Positions 8,313 through 17,043 of a stretch of DNA of 64,000 nt are shown here, in pieces; position 1 is the first letter of the stretch; every line of letters starts with the position of its first letter. The translations under genes and the position numbers were made by a program. The notes beneath the pieces were generated by a model, which had not been told where the DNA came from, did not search any database, and worked only from the letters and a program-made list of their open reading frames with translations. The DNA is from Burkholderiaceae bacterium (GTDB taxonomy: Bacteria; Pseudomonadota; Gammaproteobacteria; Burkholderiales; Burkholderiaceae_B): contig SCSG01000004.1 in the NCBI GenBank assembly GCA_004322135.1, positions 124,001-188,000 on the forward strand. The letters run 5' to 3'.

Positions 8313-9847
8313 GCCGGCGCCGTGCCGCTTGCCAGGATATGGCGGGGAACAAGCAGCACCACCAACAAGGTAAGCACCGCGGCCACCACCATGCCGGCGT
8401 AGACATAGTGCGTGGAAACGTCAAAGGCAAGCTGCAGATAATGCTGAATCTCGGGACCCATCGTATTCGCCTGCAACGCGCCCATGACGTCATCGACATT
8501 CGGCAATTTTCCCGCCAGGGCGACGGGCGCGCGGTCCAGTTCACCACGCATGGACGCATTGAAGAGCGCCCCGACGATGGCTGCCCCCAGGCTTTGGCCC
8601 AGATAGCGTGACCACATGTTCGCGCTGGTGACAACACCACGCTGGTTCCACGGCACAATCGACTGTACGCCGACCAACAGCGGCGTGGACAACATCCCGA
8701 AGCCGGCTCCAAGCAACGTCTGATCCAGGACGACCAGCCACCAAGGCGGCGAGTGGGGCATCAGGGTAAAGCCCAGCACCGTGACAAGAATCAACACCCC
8801 GCCCAGAAGCGCTGTATCACGAAACCCAATGCGCAAATACAAGTTGCCCGATATGGAAGACGCCACCGTCCAGCCTATGCTCAGCGTGGCGAGCAACAGG
8901 CCCGCGCTGATGGCGCCCAACCCCAGGACCGACTGGGCAAAGACGGGCAGATAGGTGCTGGGGGCCATCATGACAAGACCCATTCCAACCGCCCCCAGGT
9001 TCGCCCCGACCAGTACCCGGCGACGCCACACCCAGCCCGGCATGATGGGATCTGCGGCGGTGCGCTCGCGAATGATTGTTGCTCCCAGCAGCACAAGCGC
9101 CAGAACAAACGTAACCAGGCTGGGCAGTGACAGCCAATCCCAAGCATTCCCACCCTGCAACAGGCCAAACACCACGGCTCCACCTGCCAGCATCATCAGG
9201 CCGGCGCCAGCATAGTCGATGGAGTGGCGCCGCTTGTGAGTTTCTTCGTGCAGGAACCGGACAAGTAGCGCCATGGCGGCCAGGCCAATAGGCACGTTGA
9301 TCAGAAAAATCCAGCGCCAAGTCGCATATTCGGCGAACGCGCCGCCCACCGTGGGCCCGACGATGGCGGCAATTCCCCAGACGCTGGAGAGCCAGCCCTG
9401 TACGCGCGCACGTTCGCGTGTGGAATAGAGGTCGCCCGCGAGGGTATTGACCGTGGCCATGATGGAGCCAGCACCCAGACCCTGCACTCCCCGGAATACG
9501 ATCAGCGGGACCATGCCCCACGCCAGGGCGCAGGCCGCCGAGCCCACCAGGAACAGCGAGGCGCCACCGACCAGCACAGGCTTGCGGCCATACAGGTCGG
9601 CCAGCTTGCCGTAGATGGGTATCGTGACGGTCTGCGACAGCAGGTAAATGGAAAACAGCCAGGTGAACTCGTCGAACCCGCCCAGGTCGCCCACGATCTG
9701 GGGAATCGCGGTAGCCACGATGGTAATATCCATGGCCGCGAGCGCCATGGCCAGCATCAGCGCGGCCAGGATCCACCCTCGATGAGGCATGTTCCGGACT
9801 TCAGGTTCCGGATTCGGGGAGTCGGTCAAGGAGTGCTGTCCGGTCAT
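8309..9847 (-). CDS. MFS multidrug efflux transporter, DHA2 (EmrB/QacA) family
   Basis: Inner-membrane proton-driven exporter of 512 residues with the 14-helix DHA2 layout. The first helix carries 'MAAMDITIVATAIPQI'-type residues, characteristic motif D1 of drug:H+ antiporters, and 'GKLADLYGRKPVL' is the loop 2-3 motif A; 'WRWIFLINVPIGL' is typical of EmrB/QacA. It lies downstream of paaK on the same strand with a gap of 124 bases. It may protect against aromatic acids or toxic intermediates, but the family is broad. Confidence 0.88.
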   Translation of the reverse strand: MTGQHSLTDSPNPEPEVRNMPHRGWILAALMLAMALAAMDITIVATAIPQIVGDLGGFDEFTWLFSIYLLSQTVTIPIYGKLADLYGRKPVLVGGASLFLVGSAACALAWGMVPLIVFRGVQGLGAGSIMATVNTLAGDLYSTRERARVQGWLSSVWGIAAIVGPTVGGAFAEYATWRWIFLINVPIGLAAMALLVRFLHEETHKRRHSIDYAGAGLMMLAGGAVVFGLLQGGNAWDWLSLPSLVTFVLALVLLGATIIRERTAADPIMPGWVWRRRVLVGANLGAVGMGLVMMAPSTYLPVFAQSVLGLGAISAGLLLATLSIGWTVASSISGNLYLRIGFRDTALLGGVLILVTVLGFTLMPHSPPWWLVVLDQTLLGAGFGMLSTPLLVGVQSIVPWNQRGVVTSANMWSRYLGQSLGAAIVGALFNASMRGELDRAPVALAGKLPNVDDVMGALQANTMGPEIQHYLQLAFDVSTHYVYAGMVVAAVLTLLVVLLVPRHILASGTAPA

Positions 9848-9971
9848 GGTTCTGTCGATTTCTATAGGATGCTATTTTAGCCCACATAGAAAGAAACCTT
9901 ACTTGCCCGAAGGCCGTGACCAACCCGGCGCACACCACACGCAAGCCGACCCGCGGCCAGCACTGAATCAG

Positions 9972-11297
9972 CTAACTCTGCTTGGGACGTTCGTCGAACA
10001 CTCGACGCGCCTTGCCGGTCTGGATGCGAGGCAAGGTGCCATATTTAAGAACCGTGACATGCGTGGAAATGCCGACATTATTCTTCACACGGCGCTGCAG
10101 GGTTGCCGCGACCTCGCTCACTTTGTCCGCCGATAAAGTATCCGAGAATTCATGCTGCAGTTCACACTTGATCTCGACGCTGTCCAGATGGCCTTCGCGC
10201 GAAAGCAGGATCTGGTAATTGCTGCCCAGTTGGGCGTCACGCAGGATTTGCTCTTCGATTTGAGTGGGAAAAACATTTACGCCGCGCACGATCAGCATAT
10301 CGTCGGAGCGACCGGTAATGCGGCTCATGCGGCGAAAGCTGCGGGCGGTGGGCGGCAACAGGCGCGCAAGGTCACGCGTGCGGTAGCGAATGACAGGCTG
10401 GGCTTCCTTGGTCAGCGACGTGAAGACCAGCTCGCCCTGTTCGCCGTCAGGCAGGGACTCGCCGGTTTCGGGGTCGATGATTTCGGGGTAGAAATGATCC
10501 TCCCAGACAACCGGGCCGTCCTTGGACTCGATGCATTCCGAGGCCACACCCGGGCCGATGACTTCGGACAGGCCGTAGATATCCAGCGCGTCCAGCCCCA
10601 GCTTGCGCTCGATCTCGGAACGCATGCCTTCGCCCCATGGCTCCGCGCCAAAAATGCCGACCTTCAGTGAAATGTCTTCAGGTGCAATCCCCAGGTCCTC
10701 GAACCCTTCGGCTATGACCAGCGAGTAGGACGGGGTAACCATGATGATGTCGGGACGCAGGTCCCTGATCATCTGAATCTGTTTTTCTGTCTGGCCCCCC
10801 GACATGGGGATGACCATGCACCCGGCGCGCTCTGCACCATAGTGGGCGCCCAGACCGCCCGTGAACAAGCCATAGCCGTAAGCCACATGACAGATGTCGC
10901 CCGGCCTGCCCCCCGCCGCGCGGATGGATCGCGCCGCCAAATCGGACCAGACGTCAATGTCGTGAAGCGTGTAGCCAACCACTATCGGCTTGCCAGTCGT
11001 GCCCGATGTGGCGTGCACGCGCGCAACTTTGGACTGTGGCACGGCAAGCATCCCGAAAGGATAGTTGTCGCGCAGATCTGACTTGGTGGTGAACGGGAAT
11101 TTGACAATATCGTCCATGGTCTTGAGATCGTCGGGGTGCACACCCTTCTTGTCGAACGCTTTCTTGTAGTGAGGGACGTTTTCGTAAGCGTGCTTGAGCG
11201 TACCTTTCAGACGCTTGATCTGCAGCGCGGTGATTTCATCGCGGCTCGCGAGCTCTATGGGTTCCAGTTCTCCGGGACTGGGCTTCTTTACTGGCAT
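9972..11297 (-). CDS. paaK: Phenylacetate--CoA ligase PaaK
   Basis: ATP-dependent ligase that converts phenylacetate to phenylacetyl-CoA, the entry step of the aerobic hybrid phenylacetate pathway. The 441 residues match PaaK length. Visible motifs are the AMP-binding 'HATSGTTGKPIVVGYT' (about 94-109), 'YGLSEVIGPGVASEC' and 'YRTRDLARLLPP', with the C-terminal lid 'ITGRSDDMLIVRGVNVFP'. It follows paaN-paaG-paaI on the minus strand; the distance to paaI is 23 bases. Benzoate- or other aryl-CoA ligases of the same family are possible alternatives, but the neighbours favour phenylacetate or a substituted analogue. Confidence 0.9.
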   Translation of the reverse strand: MPVKKPSPGELEPIELASRDEITALQIKRLKGTLKHAYENVPHYKKAFDKKGVHPDDLKTMDDIVKFPFTTKSDLRDNYPFGMLAVPQSKVARVHATSGTTGKPIVVGYTLHDIDVWSDLAARSIRAAGGRPGDICHVAYGYGLFTGGLGAHYGAERAGCMVIPMSGGQTEKQIQMIRDLRPDIIMVTPSYSLVIAEGFEDLGIAPEDISLKVGIFGAEPWGEGMRSEIERKLGLDALDIYGLSEVIGPGVASECIESKDGPVVWEDHFYPEIIDPETGESLPDGEQGELVFTSLTKEAQPVIRYRTRDLARLLPPTARSFRRMSRITGRSDDMLIVRGVNVFPTQIEEQILRDAQLGSNYQILLSREGHLDSVEIKCELQHEFSDTLSADKVSEVAATLQRRVKNNVGISTHVTVLKYGTLPRIQTGKARRVFDERPKQS

Positions 11298-11324
11298 GAT
11301 TGGTGTCTCCTGAAAATCACTCTT

Positions 11325-11801
11325 TCATTTTTGCGCCGCATCGCCTGCATCGTGCAGACTTTCTATGACGGTGCCCTTGATACGATGGGATTTGCCGCGG
11401 AACAGGGCGACGGCCTCGCGCGTTGCGGCCAGACGCACAGTGATGTCGTAAACACCCGTCTTTCCGGATAGGGTCTGCTCGACCGCATGCGCCTCGAGCA
11501 CGTCGCCTTCGTGGGCGGGTACGAGAAAATCGATCTGGCAGGCCGACGCCACGGCGTTGTGGTTGTAGCTGTTGCAGGCATAGGCGAACGTCGTGTCGGC
11601 AAGCAGGAAGATCATGCCGCCGTGGCAGATACGGTGCCCATTGAGCATGTCCGGGCGCACCGTCATGGTAAGCGTGGCCTGGCCCGGAGCGATCTCGGTA
11701 ATCTGTATGCCCAGGGCATGCGCCGCGCTGTCGCGGCTGAACATTGCCCGGGCGGTTGATTCGGCCAGTGTGAGGGCCTCGGCGGAAGCGGCCTGATTCA
11801 T
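11325..11801 (-). CDS. paaI: Hotdog-fold acyl-CoA thioesterase PaaI
   Basis: Hotdog thioesterase of 158 residues that hydrolyses stalled or dead-end aryl-CoA intermediates and so rescues CoA in the paa pathway. The diagnostic stretch 'LNGHRICHGGMIFLLADTTFA' style (here split around residues 53-75) includes the HGG motif and catalytic Asp. The track ORF begins upstream without coding character; the ATG at 11801 gives the expected PaaI length. It lies between paaG and paaK. Confidence 0.88.
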   Translation of the reverse strand: MNQAASAEALTLAESTARAMFSRDSAAHALGIQITEIAPGQATLTMTVRPDMLNGHRICHGGMIFLLADTTFAYACNSYNHNAVASACQIDFLVPAHEGDVLEAHAVEQTLSGKTGVYDITVRLAATREAVALFRGKSHRIKGTVIESLHDAGDAAQK

Positions 11802-11951
11802 AGCGTGACTCCTGTGTGCAGGCAAACCATGCGACGGAACGTCGCAATACGCGTGGCACCCCCCGGCAAGGGCTGGATGAACGAACAGGCTGCATGACGA
11901 GCACCCGACACCACGATGACCATTGGACAATACGGTAAAGCAACCATGGAT

Positions 11952-12746
11952 CTATTCCCCGGTGAAACGAGCTGCACGTTTTTCGGCGAAGGCCGCGAGG
12001 CCCTCGGCATAATCCGGACTCCAGCCCAACTCGCGCATGAAGCCCGCCTCCATCGAGAGTTGCTGCTCGAGTGTGTGCGACCGGGCGGCATGCATCGCCT
12101 GACGTGTACGCACCAACGCCTTGGTCGGCCCGGCGGCAAGCGTGCGCGCAGTCTGATCAACCAGGCCTTGAAACTCTGCGTCATCGACACACTTCCAGAT
12201 GAGTCCCCAATCAGCGGCAACCTGCGCCGGAAGCTTTTCAGCCAGCAGAGCAAGGCCCATCGCGCGTGCCATTCCGATACGTTGCGGCAAAAGCCACGTG
12301 CCACCGGTGTCGGGAATAAGGCCTATCTTGCTGAAGGCCTGAAGGAACGAGGCAGAACGACTGGCGATGACAAGATCGCAAGCGAGCGCTATTGAGGCAC
12401 CGGCCCCTGCCGCGATGCCATTGACGGCAGCAACCGTGGGAACACGCAGGTTCTCGAGCTGTAACACCAGCGGCTTGTAGAAGCGTTCAACCGTGTCGCC
12501 GAGATCGGGCTTTTGCCTGGACTGATCGGGCGCGGAAAAATCGCCAAGATCCTGACCGGCGCAAAAACCTCGTCCTGCGCCGGTAAGCACCAGCACGCGC
12601 ACAACCGGATCGCCCTGTATGGCATTCAGCGCCTGCCGGAGTTCGCCGTGCATGGCTTCGTTGAAGCTGTTGAGCTTGTCAGGACGATTCAGGGTAATTC
12701 GGGCAACCCCATCGTCTACGCCGAAAGAAATATGTTGGAATGTCAT
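11952..12746 (-). CDS. paaG: Enoyl-CoA hydratase/isomerase family protein PaaG
   Basis: Crotonase-fold enzyme of 264 residues. PaaG isomerises the ring-1,2-epoxide of phenylacetyl-CoA to the oxepin. The oxyanion-hole segments are 'GRGFCAGQDLGDF' (about 57-69) and 'GIAAGAGASIALACDL' (about 108-123), and 'PDTGGTWLLPQRIG' is the usual PaaG-like active-site region with Asp. It lies 21 bases downstream of paaN. Retention of a PaaG argues that the pathway makes a ring epoxide of an aryl-CoA even though paaABCDE is not in the window. PaaF-type hydratases are similar, so PaaG rather than PaaF rests on the GFCAGQDL and PDTGGT motifs. Confidence 0.85.
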   Translation of the reverse strand: MTFQHISFGVDDGVARITLNRPDKLNSFNEAMHGELRQALNAIQGDPVVRVLVLTGAGRGFCAGQDLGDFSAPDQSRQKPDLGDTVERFYKPLVLQLENLRVPTVAAVNGIAAGAGASIALACDLVIASRSASFLQAFSKIGLIPDTGGTWLLPQRIGMARAMGLALLAEKLPAQVAADWGLIWKCVDDAEFQGLVDQTARTLAAGPTKALVRTRQAMHAARSHTLEQQLSMEAGFMRELGWSPDYAEGLAAFAEKRAARFTGE

Positions 12747-12767
12747 GGATCGGGCGCCTGTAATCGT

Positions 12768-14441
12768 TCAAGCCGACGGGTGCGCACGACGCTGAACGAC
12801 GCGGAAGCGATTGGCCACAAAGGCCGAGTCGGCATAAGACGCATTGGCGGCAGGGTTACCGCCCGTGCCATGAAAGTCGGAAAACGCCGCCGACTGATTG
12901 ACGAACACCCCGCCGGTAAGATTTATGGACAACGCCACCTGCACACGCCAGGTGGCCTGCGTCATGGCATCCAGCACGGCGGTATCGGTGCTGTAAATTC
13001 CGGCAGTCAGCGCGCCTTGTGTACGGACGATGCGCTCGGCCAGCGCAATGGCTGCCGTTGTATCGGCCACCTTGATGAGAAAGCTGATGGGGCCGAATTG
13101 CTCGTGCATGTAATGCGATTCGTCGGCCGCCGGGCACGAGACCAGCACGGGTGTGCGCACCCGTGCCTTCGGAAAATCGGGGTTCGTGAGCGACTGCGGC
13201 GCCAGCACGACTTGCCCCATTGCTCCGGCACCAGCCTGTTCGATGCGCCGCAGCGTATTGTCTGACTGAATGGCGCCCAGCACGGCATGAGCAACCTCGG
13301 GTTTCGCAAGAAAGCGGGTTATCGCCGAGGCCAGATCACTACCCACCTGCTCGAAGGACTTATCGCCTTCATCAGTGTGGATCCCGCTGGCGGGAATGAG
13401 AATGGCCTGGGACGTGGTGCACATTTGCCCGGAATAAAGGGAAAGCGTAAAGGCAAGGTTGCGCAGCATGGCCTGATACGCGTCGGTGGAATCGATTACG
13501 ATGGGATTGACCCCGGCCAGCTCGGCATAAACCTGGGCCTGCCGGCAGTTGTCGATGAGCCAACGACCAAAGTGGGTGCTGCCCGTGTAGTCGATGGAGC
13601 GCACATCGGGATGCGCCACCAGCGCCTGCGTGGCCTCGTGGCTGGCTGGCACGCACAGTGCAACAAGATCGGGATTGAGCCCATTTTCGGTCAGTACCTG
13701 CCGGATCGTGCGCACTGTGATCGCGGCGGGCAGCACTACGCTGCTGTGCGGCTTCAGAATTACCGGATTGCCGGTAGCCAGCGCGGCGAACAGCCCCGGG
13801 TAGGAATTCCAGGTGGGGAACGTTGCGCACCCCACCACGACACCCACGCCACGCCCGACCACCTGAAAGTGCTTTTCCATGACCAGCGCCGGATGCTTGC
13901 CTTGCGGCTTCTCCCATAGGCTCCGTTCGGGAATGAACGACATTTCGCGGTAAGCGTAGGCCACGGCCTCGAGCCCCCGTTCCTGAGCATGCGGGCCGCC
14001 TGCCTGGAAAGCCATCATCCAGCCCTGTCCGCTTGTCATCATGACAGCATGGGCCATCTCGAAGCTTTGCTTGTTCAGCCGGTCAAGGATTTCAAGGCAG
14101 ATGCCTGTACGGCCATCCACGCCGACGGCTTGCCACGCGGGCATTGCCGCCTGTGCGGCGGCGACAAGGGCCGGAACATCGCACGCGGGGTACTGCACGT
14201 TCAGCTCGATGCCGTAGGGCGAGGTCTCGGTGCCGCGCCAGCCCGTCTGCCCGGCCTGATGCAATTCAAAATGATTGCCAAGGTGCGCCTCGAATGCGCG
14301 CTTGCCGTCTTCAGCAGCCGTCTCGCCATACGCTTTGGGGCTGGGCATTTCACTGTACGCGGACCAGTACCCGCGGGTCTTGATGGTGCGCAGCGCACCA
14401 TCAAGTGTGGAGCGGTGCTTGTCCAGCAAAGGGTGCGGCAT
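12768..14441 (-). CDS. paaN: Phenylacetate degradation protein PaaN (aldehyde dehydrogenase-like)
   Basis: A 557-residue member of the PaaN type of aldehyde dehydrogenases, not the 680-residue PaaZ fusion with a MaoC hydratase. The ALDH core is recognisable: 'NPVILKPHSSVVLPA', 'DYTGSTHFGRWL', 'ELAGVNPIVIDS' and the catalytic cysteine in 'SLYSGQMCTTSQA'. The family is linked to the oxepin-CoA opening or aldehyde oxidation step. I chose the ATG at 14441 because a perfect GGAGG lies five bases upstream. It is first in the minus-strand paaNGIK operon and divergent from the oxygenase gene across a 376-base AT-rich promoter. Confidence 0.87.
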   Translation of the reverse strand: MPHPLLDKHRSTLDGALRTIKTRGYWSAYSEMPSPKAYGETAAEDGKRAFEAHLGNHFELHQAGQTGWRGTETSPYGIELNVQYPACDVPALVAAAQAAMPAWQAVGVDGRTGICLEILDRLNKQSFEMAHAVMMTSGQGWMMAFQAGGPHAQERGLEAVAYAYREMSFIPERSLWEKPQGKHPALVMEKHFQVVGRGVGVVVGCATFPTWNSYPGLFAALATGNPVILKPHSSVVLPAAITVRTIRQVLTENGLNPDLVALCVPASHEATQALVAHPDVRSIDYTGSTHFGRWLIDNCRQAQVYAELAGVNPIVIDSTDAYQAMLRNLAFTLSLYSGQMCTTSQAILIPASGIHTDEGDKSFEQVGSDLASAITRFLAKPEVAHAVLGAIQSDNTLRRIEQAGAGAMGQVVLAPQSLTNPDFPKARVRTPVLVSCPAADESHYMHEQFGPISFLIKVADTTAAIALAERIVRTQGALTAGIYSTDTAVLDAMTQATWRVQVALSINLTGGVFVNQSAAFSDFHGTGGNPAANASYADSAFVANRFRVVQRRAHPSA

Positions 14442-14817
14442 GGTGTCCTCCGGCATGAATGGTGGCAGCTTCGAACAGCATGATCGACATGCGAGTTCAT
14501 CGTCACATTACGTATTAATAATTATCTTGTCAATAACATGTATCGTTTATCTGAATAAAAATTCCTGGCCGGGGCCGATTCCTGCACCGCACAAAAATAA
14601 ATAAAAATCGATATATAACAATGCATTAAATATAAGTTTCAGACAAAATAAAACATTGATTTTCGTACTCGGCAAAGTGAATTCCATTTTTTTCGTCGGA
14701 TATGATACAAATAACTTGACATAAATCATATTCTCGTAACATGATAGCCACATCATCAACCGCATCACGATCCCCGCCGCCTTCCATGCGGCTTCGACCC
14801 CCTCTACGGGAGGAGTT
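14442..14817. promoter_or_regulatory. Divergent paa promoter region with ATATGAT-N18-ATCATAT dyad
   Basis: The 376-base gap between divergent paaN and the oxygenase gene is strikingly AT-rich against its surroundings. It contains a consensus -35 box TTGACA (14716-14721) with a candidate -10 CATGAT 18 bases on, pointing to the oxygenase. A perfect 7-bp inverted repeat ATATGAT (14700-14706) / ATCATAT (14725-14731) brackets this -35 box, well placed for a repressor such as the downstream PaaX. A TATAA-like stretch near 14515-14560 may serve paaN. Regulator assignment is inference. No coding capacity is evident. Confidence 0.55.
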
Positions 14818-15843
14818 ATGGCCAACAAAGAACGTTTCTCGGACAAAATGGAGTTCCCGCCCGAAATCGCACAACCCAATATTTACCCACTGTCCTGGCA
14901 CGTCAAGACACGCAAGCTGCAAGAAGTGTGGGAAGCGTCATTGCGCGAATACTGGCAACCGGAAAAACTGCCCTGGGACACGCTGGATGTAGACAGCTAT
15001 TCCTGGGAAGAACGCGAGTCCATCGCCTATTGGTGGACGCTGCTGTCGGTGTTCGACGCTTCAGCGCCTCCCGTCTTTGCGGCAGCCCTGATCAAGACCT
15101 ACGAAATCCACGAAGAAGACCCTGTACGCAAATGTTTCTTTTCCGTGACCAGCGACGAACAGAACCACGAAATCATGTGTGGCATGTCGATCACCAAGCT
15201 GCTCGGCCACCCCGATCCGCTTACGTACGAGCCCAAGACCGACATAGGCCGCCGCCTGCAAAAAAATGCAAAATGGCTGTATTTCAACGGCTCGCGCTAC
15301 TGGAATGGCTACAAGCAGGCCGTGCCCAAGTACGACCTGGCCGTACTGTTCAGCTCATTCCTCATGGGCGAAATCGCGTCGGCCACGATTTTCAAGCAAA
15401 TGCACGACAATGCGCGCGAGCCGCTTTTCAAGGAAGCATTCAAGAACATCGGCCGCGACGAAGGACGCCACATGGCAATCTGCATGGCAGTCATGGAGCG
15501 CGACTATCCTGGCCTAAGCGACGAACACCGATCCACCGTCACCAAGCAGATACGCGCAGGGTACCTGTTCCTGTCGGGGGTACTGTTCGAGCCGCCCATG
15601 GAATTTTGGGATCTGCCCCAAGACTTCATTGCCAACCAGCGTGAAGGTGAAGAAATCGCCCGCAATGCCGGCTTTGGCATACCAACCTATGACGCAAAGC
15701 GTGAAAACTGGCGCAATGCCATCATCAACCTCAAGGGAGTGCTGGATCACTATAATATTCCGTTCCCTGCAATTCCCGAGGTGGACATTACAGGCGAAGA
15801 AGTCTCGGACGTCAGCATGCAGGACATCATCCCTGTCTTCTGA
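14818..15843 (+). CDS. Ferritin-like di-iron oxygenase of unknown type in paa locus
   Basis: A 341-residue ferritin-fold protein. It has two EXXH motifs, 'EQNH' (114-117) and 'EGRH' (215-218), plus Glu185 in 'LMGEIASA' and a possible first ligand Asp80. The spacings E114-E185-E215 (71 and 30) resemble bacterial multicomponent and AurF-type di-iron oxygenases rather than ferritin. It does not resemble PaaA or BoxB as I know them. The next gene encodes a matching 2Fe-2S/FAD/NAD reductase, and paaX follows; paaNGIK is divergent. I infer an oxygenase acting on an aryl-CoA or aryl acid in this pathway, perhaps in place of PaaABCDE. The start has a strong GGAGG just upstream ('gggaggagtt'). Confidence 0.75.
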   Translation: MANKERFSDKMEFPPEIAQPNIYPLSWHVKTRKLQEVWEASLREYWQPEKLPWDTLDVDSYSWEERESIAYWWTLLSVFDASAPPVFAAALIKTYEIHEEDPVRKCFFSVTSDEQNHEIMCGMSITKLLGHPDPLTYEPKTDIGRRLQKNAKWLYFNGSRYWNGYKQAVPKYDLAVLFSSFLMGEIASATIFKQMHDNAREPLFKEAFKNIGRDEGRHMAICMAVMERDYPGLSDEHRSTVTKQIRAGYLFLSGVLFEPPMEFWDLPQDFIANQREGEEIARNAGFGIPTYDAKRENWRNAIINLKGVLDHYNIPFPAIPEVDITGEEVSDVSMQDIIPVF

Positions 15844-15970
15844 TGACAAGGTTCGCGGCCAGCATCAAGGTGGTGCGGCGTTGACGACCGGACCCGTCGC
15901 TCATTGCGGCGGGGTCCCGACGGCAATGCCAACCCCTCACAACACCGCAGCAGAATTTCTGGAACAGGAT

Positions 15971-17011
15971 ATGGCCCGCGTAGTAATTCAGCCCTCAGGC
16001 AAGACAGTCGAATGCCAGGGCAGCGACACCGTACTGATGGCCCTGGAAAAGGCCGGGTACGCGCTGCCCAACAATTGCCGGGCGGGTGCCTGTGGTGAAT
16101 GCAAGGTCAAGGTCCTTTCTGGCGAATACGACCAGGGCATGGTGCTGGACATGGCACTCAGCCCCGAAGAACGGCGCGAGGGTTTCGGACTCATGTGCAT
16201 GGCCAAACCCACTTCCGAAGAAATGGTCATCGAATGGGGCACGGCCGATGCGCGCCCCAAACTCTTTCCGCCGCGCGAAGGTGCACTCTTCGTGGTGGTG
16301 GACCGTCGCGAACTGGCACAATCCCGCATTATCGAGCTAAGCCTGCGACCGGTCGGCAAGCCCATCCGGTACTGGCCTGGCCAGTATGTCACGCTGGGCG
16401 ATATGCGCGCCGACATCCCGTTGCGGGCCTACTCCATTTCCAACGCACCGCGCCCCGACGGCGAACTGGTACTTCAAATCGCGCGGGCCGAGGGTGGCGT
16501 AACCAGCAACTGGGTTTACGAACACGTGCAGTGCGGCGACAGCATCAAGATCAATGGCGCGTACGGAACCTTCATTGGCGACCCCTCCGCGGAAACTCCC
16601 GTCCTGTGTCTGGCAGCGGGTACGGGTCTCGCGCCAATACTGGATCTTGCCGAAGCGGCCTTGCGCAGAGGGTATAAAAAGCATGTTGACCTTCTGGTCT
16701 CCGCGCGTACCCTGGACGACGTCTACAGTGTAGGCATGATGGCCTGGTGGCGTGCAAAACACCGCAACTTCGACTACAAAATCACGCTGACGCGCGAAGA
16801 GCGCGAGGGCTACCTGCATGGCCGCGTCAACACGCTGCTGCCCACGCTTTATCCCGACTTATCCAAACACAGCGTCTTCATCGCAGGCAGCACGGCATTC
16901 GTGGACGACTGCGTCGCCGTGGCCAAGTCCCTGGGGGCCCAGGATGAACTGATCCACAAGGAAGGGTTCTTCGCGCAGCAGATGGGCAGAACCGAAGGCC
17001 ACCAAATCTGA
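15971..17011 (+). CDS. 2Fe-2S/FAD/NAD oxidoreductase, electron donor of the di-iron oxygenase
   Basis: A reductase of about 346 residues with a plant-type 2Fe-2S domain first, then FAD- and NAD-binding domains. The cluster motif is 'NCRAGACGECKVKV' with a fourth Cys in 'GLMCMA'; the FAD motif is 'LRAYSISNAP' and the nucleotide motif 'LAAGTGLAPILDL'. This domain order is that of DmpP/MmoC/BenC-type reductases and is the reverse of PaaE, in which the 2Fe-2S domain is C-terminal. The gene lies 127 bases after the oxygenase gene. I chose the ATG at 15971, where the 2Fe-2S domain begins; an in-frame ATG at 15926 is the alternative. Confidence 0.85.
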   Translation: MARVVIQPSGKTVECQGSDTVLMALEKAGYALPNNCRAGACGECKVKVLSGEYDQGMVLDMALSPEERREGFGLMCMAKPTSEEMVIEWGTADARPKLFPPREGALFVVVDRRELAQSRIIELSLRPVGKPIRYWPGQYVTLGDMRADIPLRAYSISNAPRPDGELVLQIARAEGGVTSNWVYEHVQCGDSIKINGAYGTFIGDPSAETPVLCLAAGTGLAPILDLAEAALRRGYKKHVDLLVSARTLDDVYSVGMMAWWRAKHRNFDYKITLTREEREGYLHGRVNTLLPTLYPDLSKHSVFIAGSTAFVDDCVAVAKSLGAQDELIHKEGFFAQQMGRTEGHQI

Positions 17012-17043
17012 ACACCGGAGGCGGCCTGGCGGCGGCACACACT

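Noticed and set aside
8817-9776. 319-residue minus-strand ORF within the DHA2 transporter
   Set aside because: Alternative frame of a well-supported 14-TM MFS gene; rich in Arg/Gly/His as expected of a frame shadow.
15629-15970. Upstream part of the reductase ORF in the track
   Set aside because: It overlaps the end of the oxygenase gene in another frame; the 2Fe-2S domain starts at 15971.
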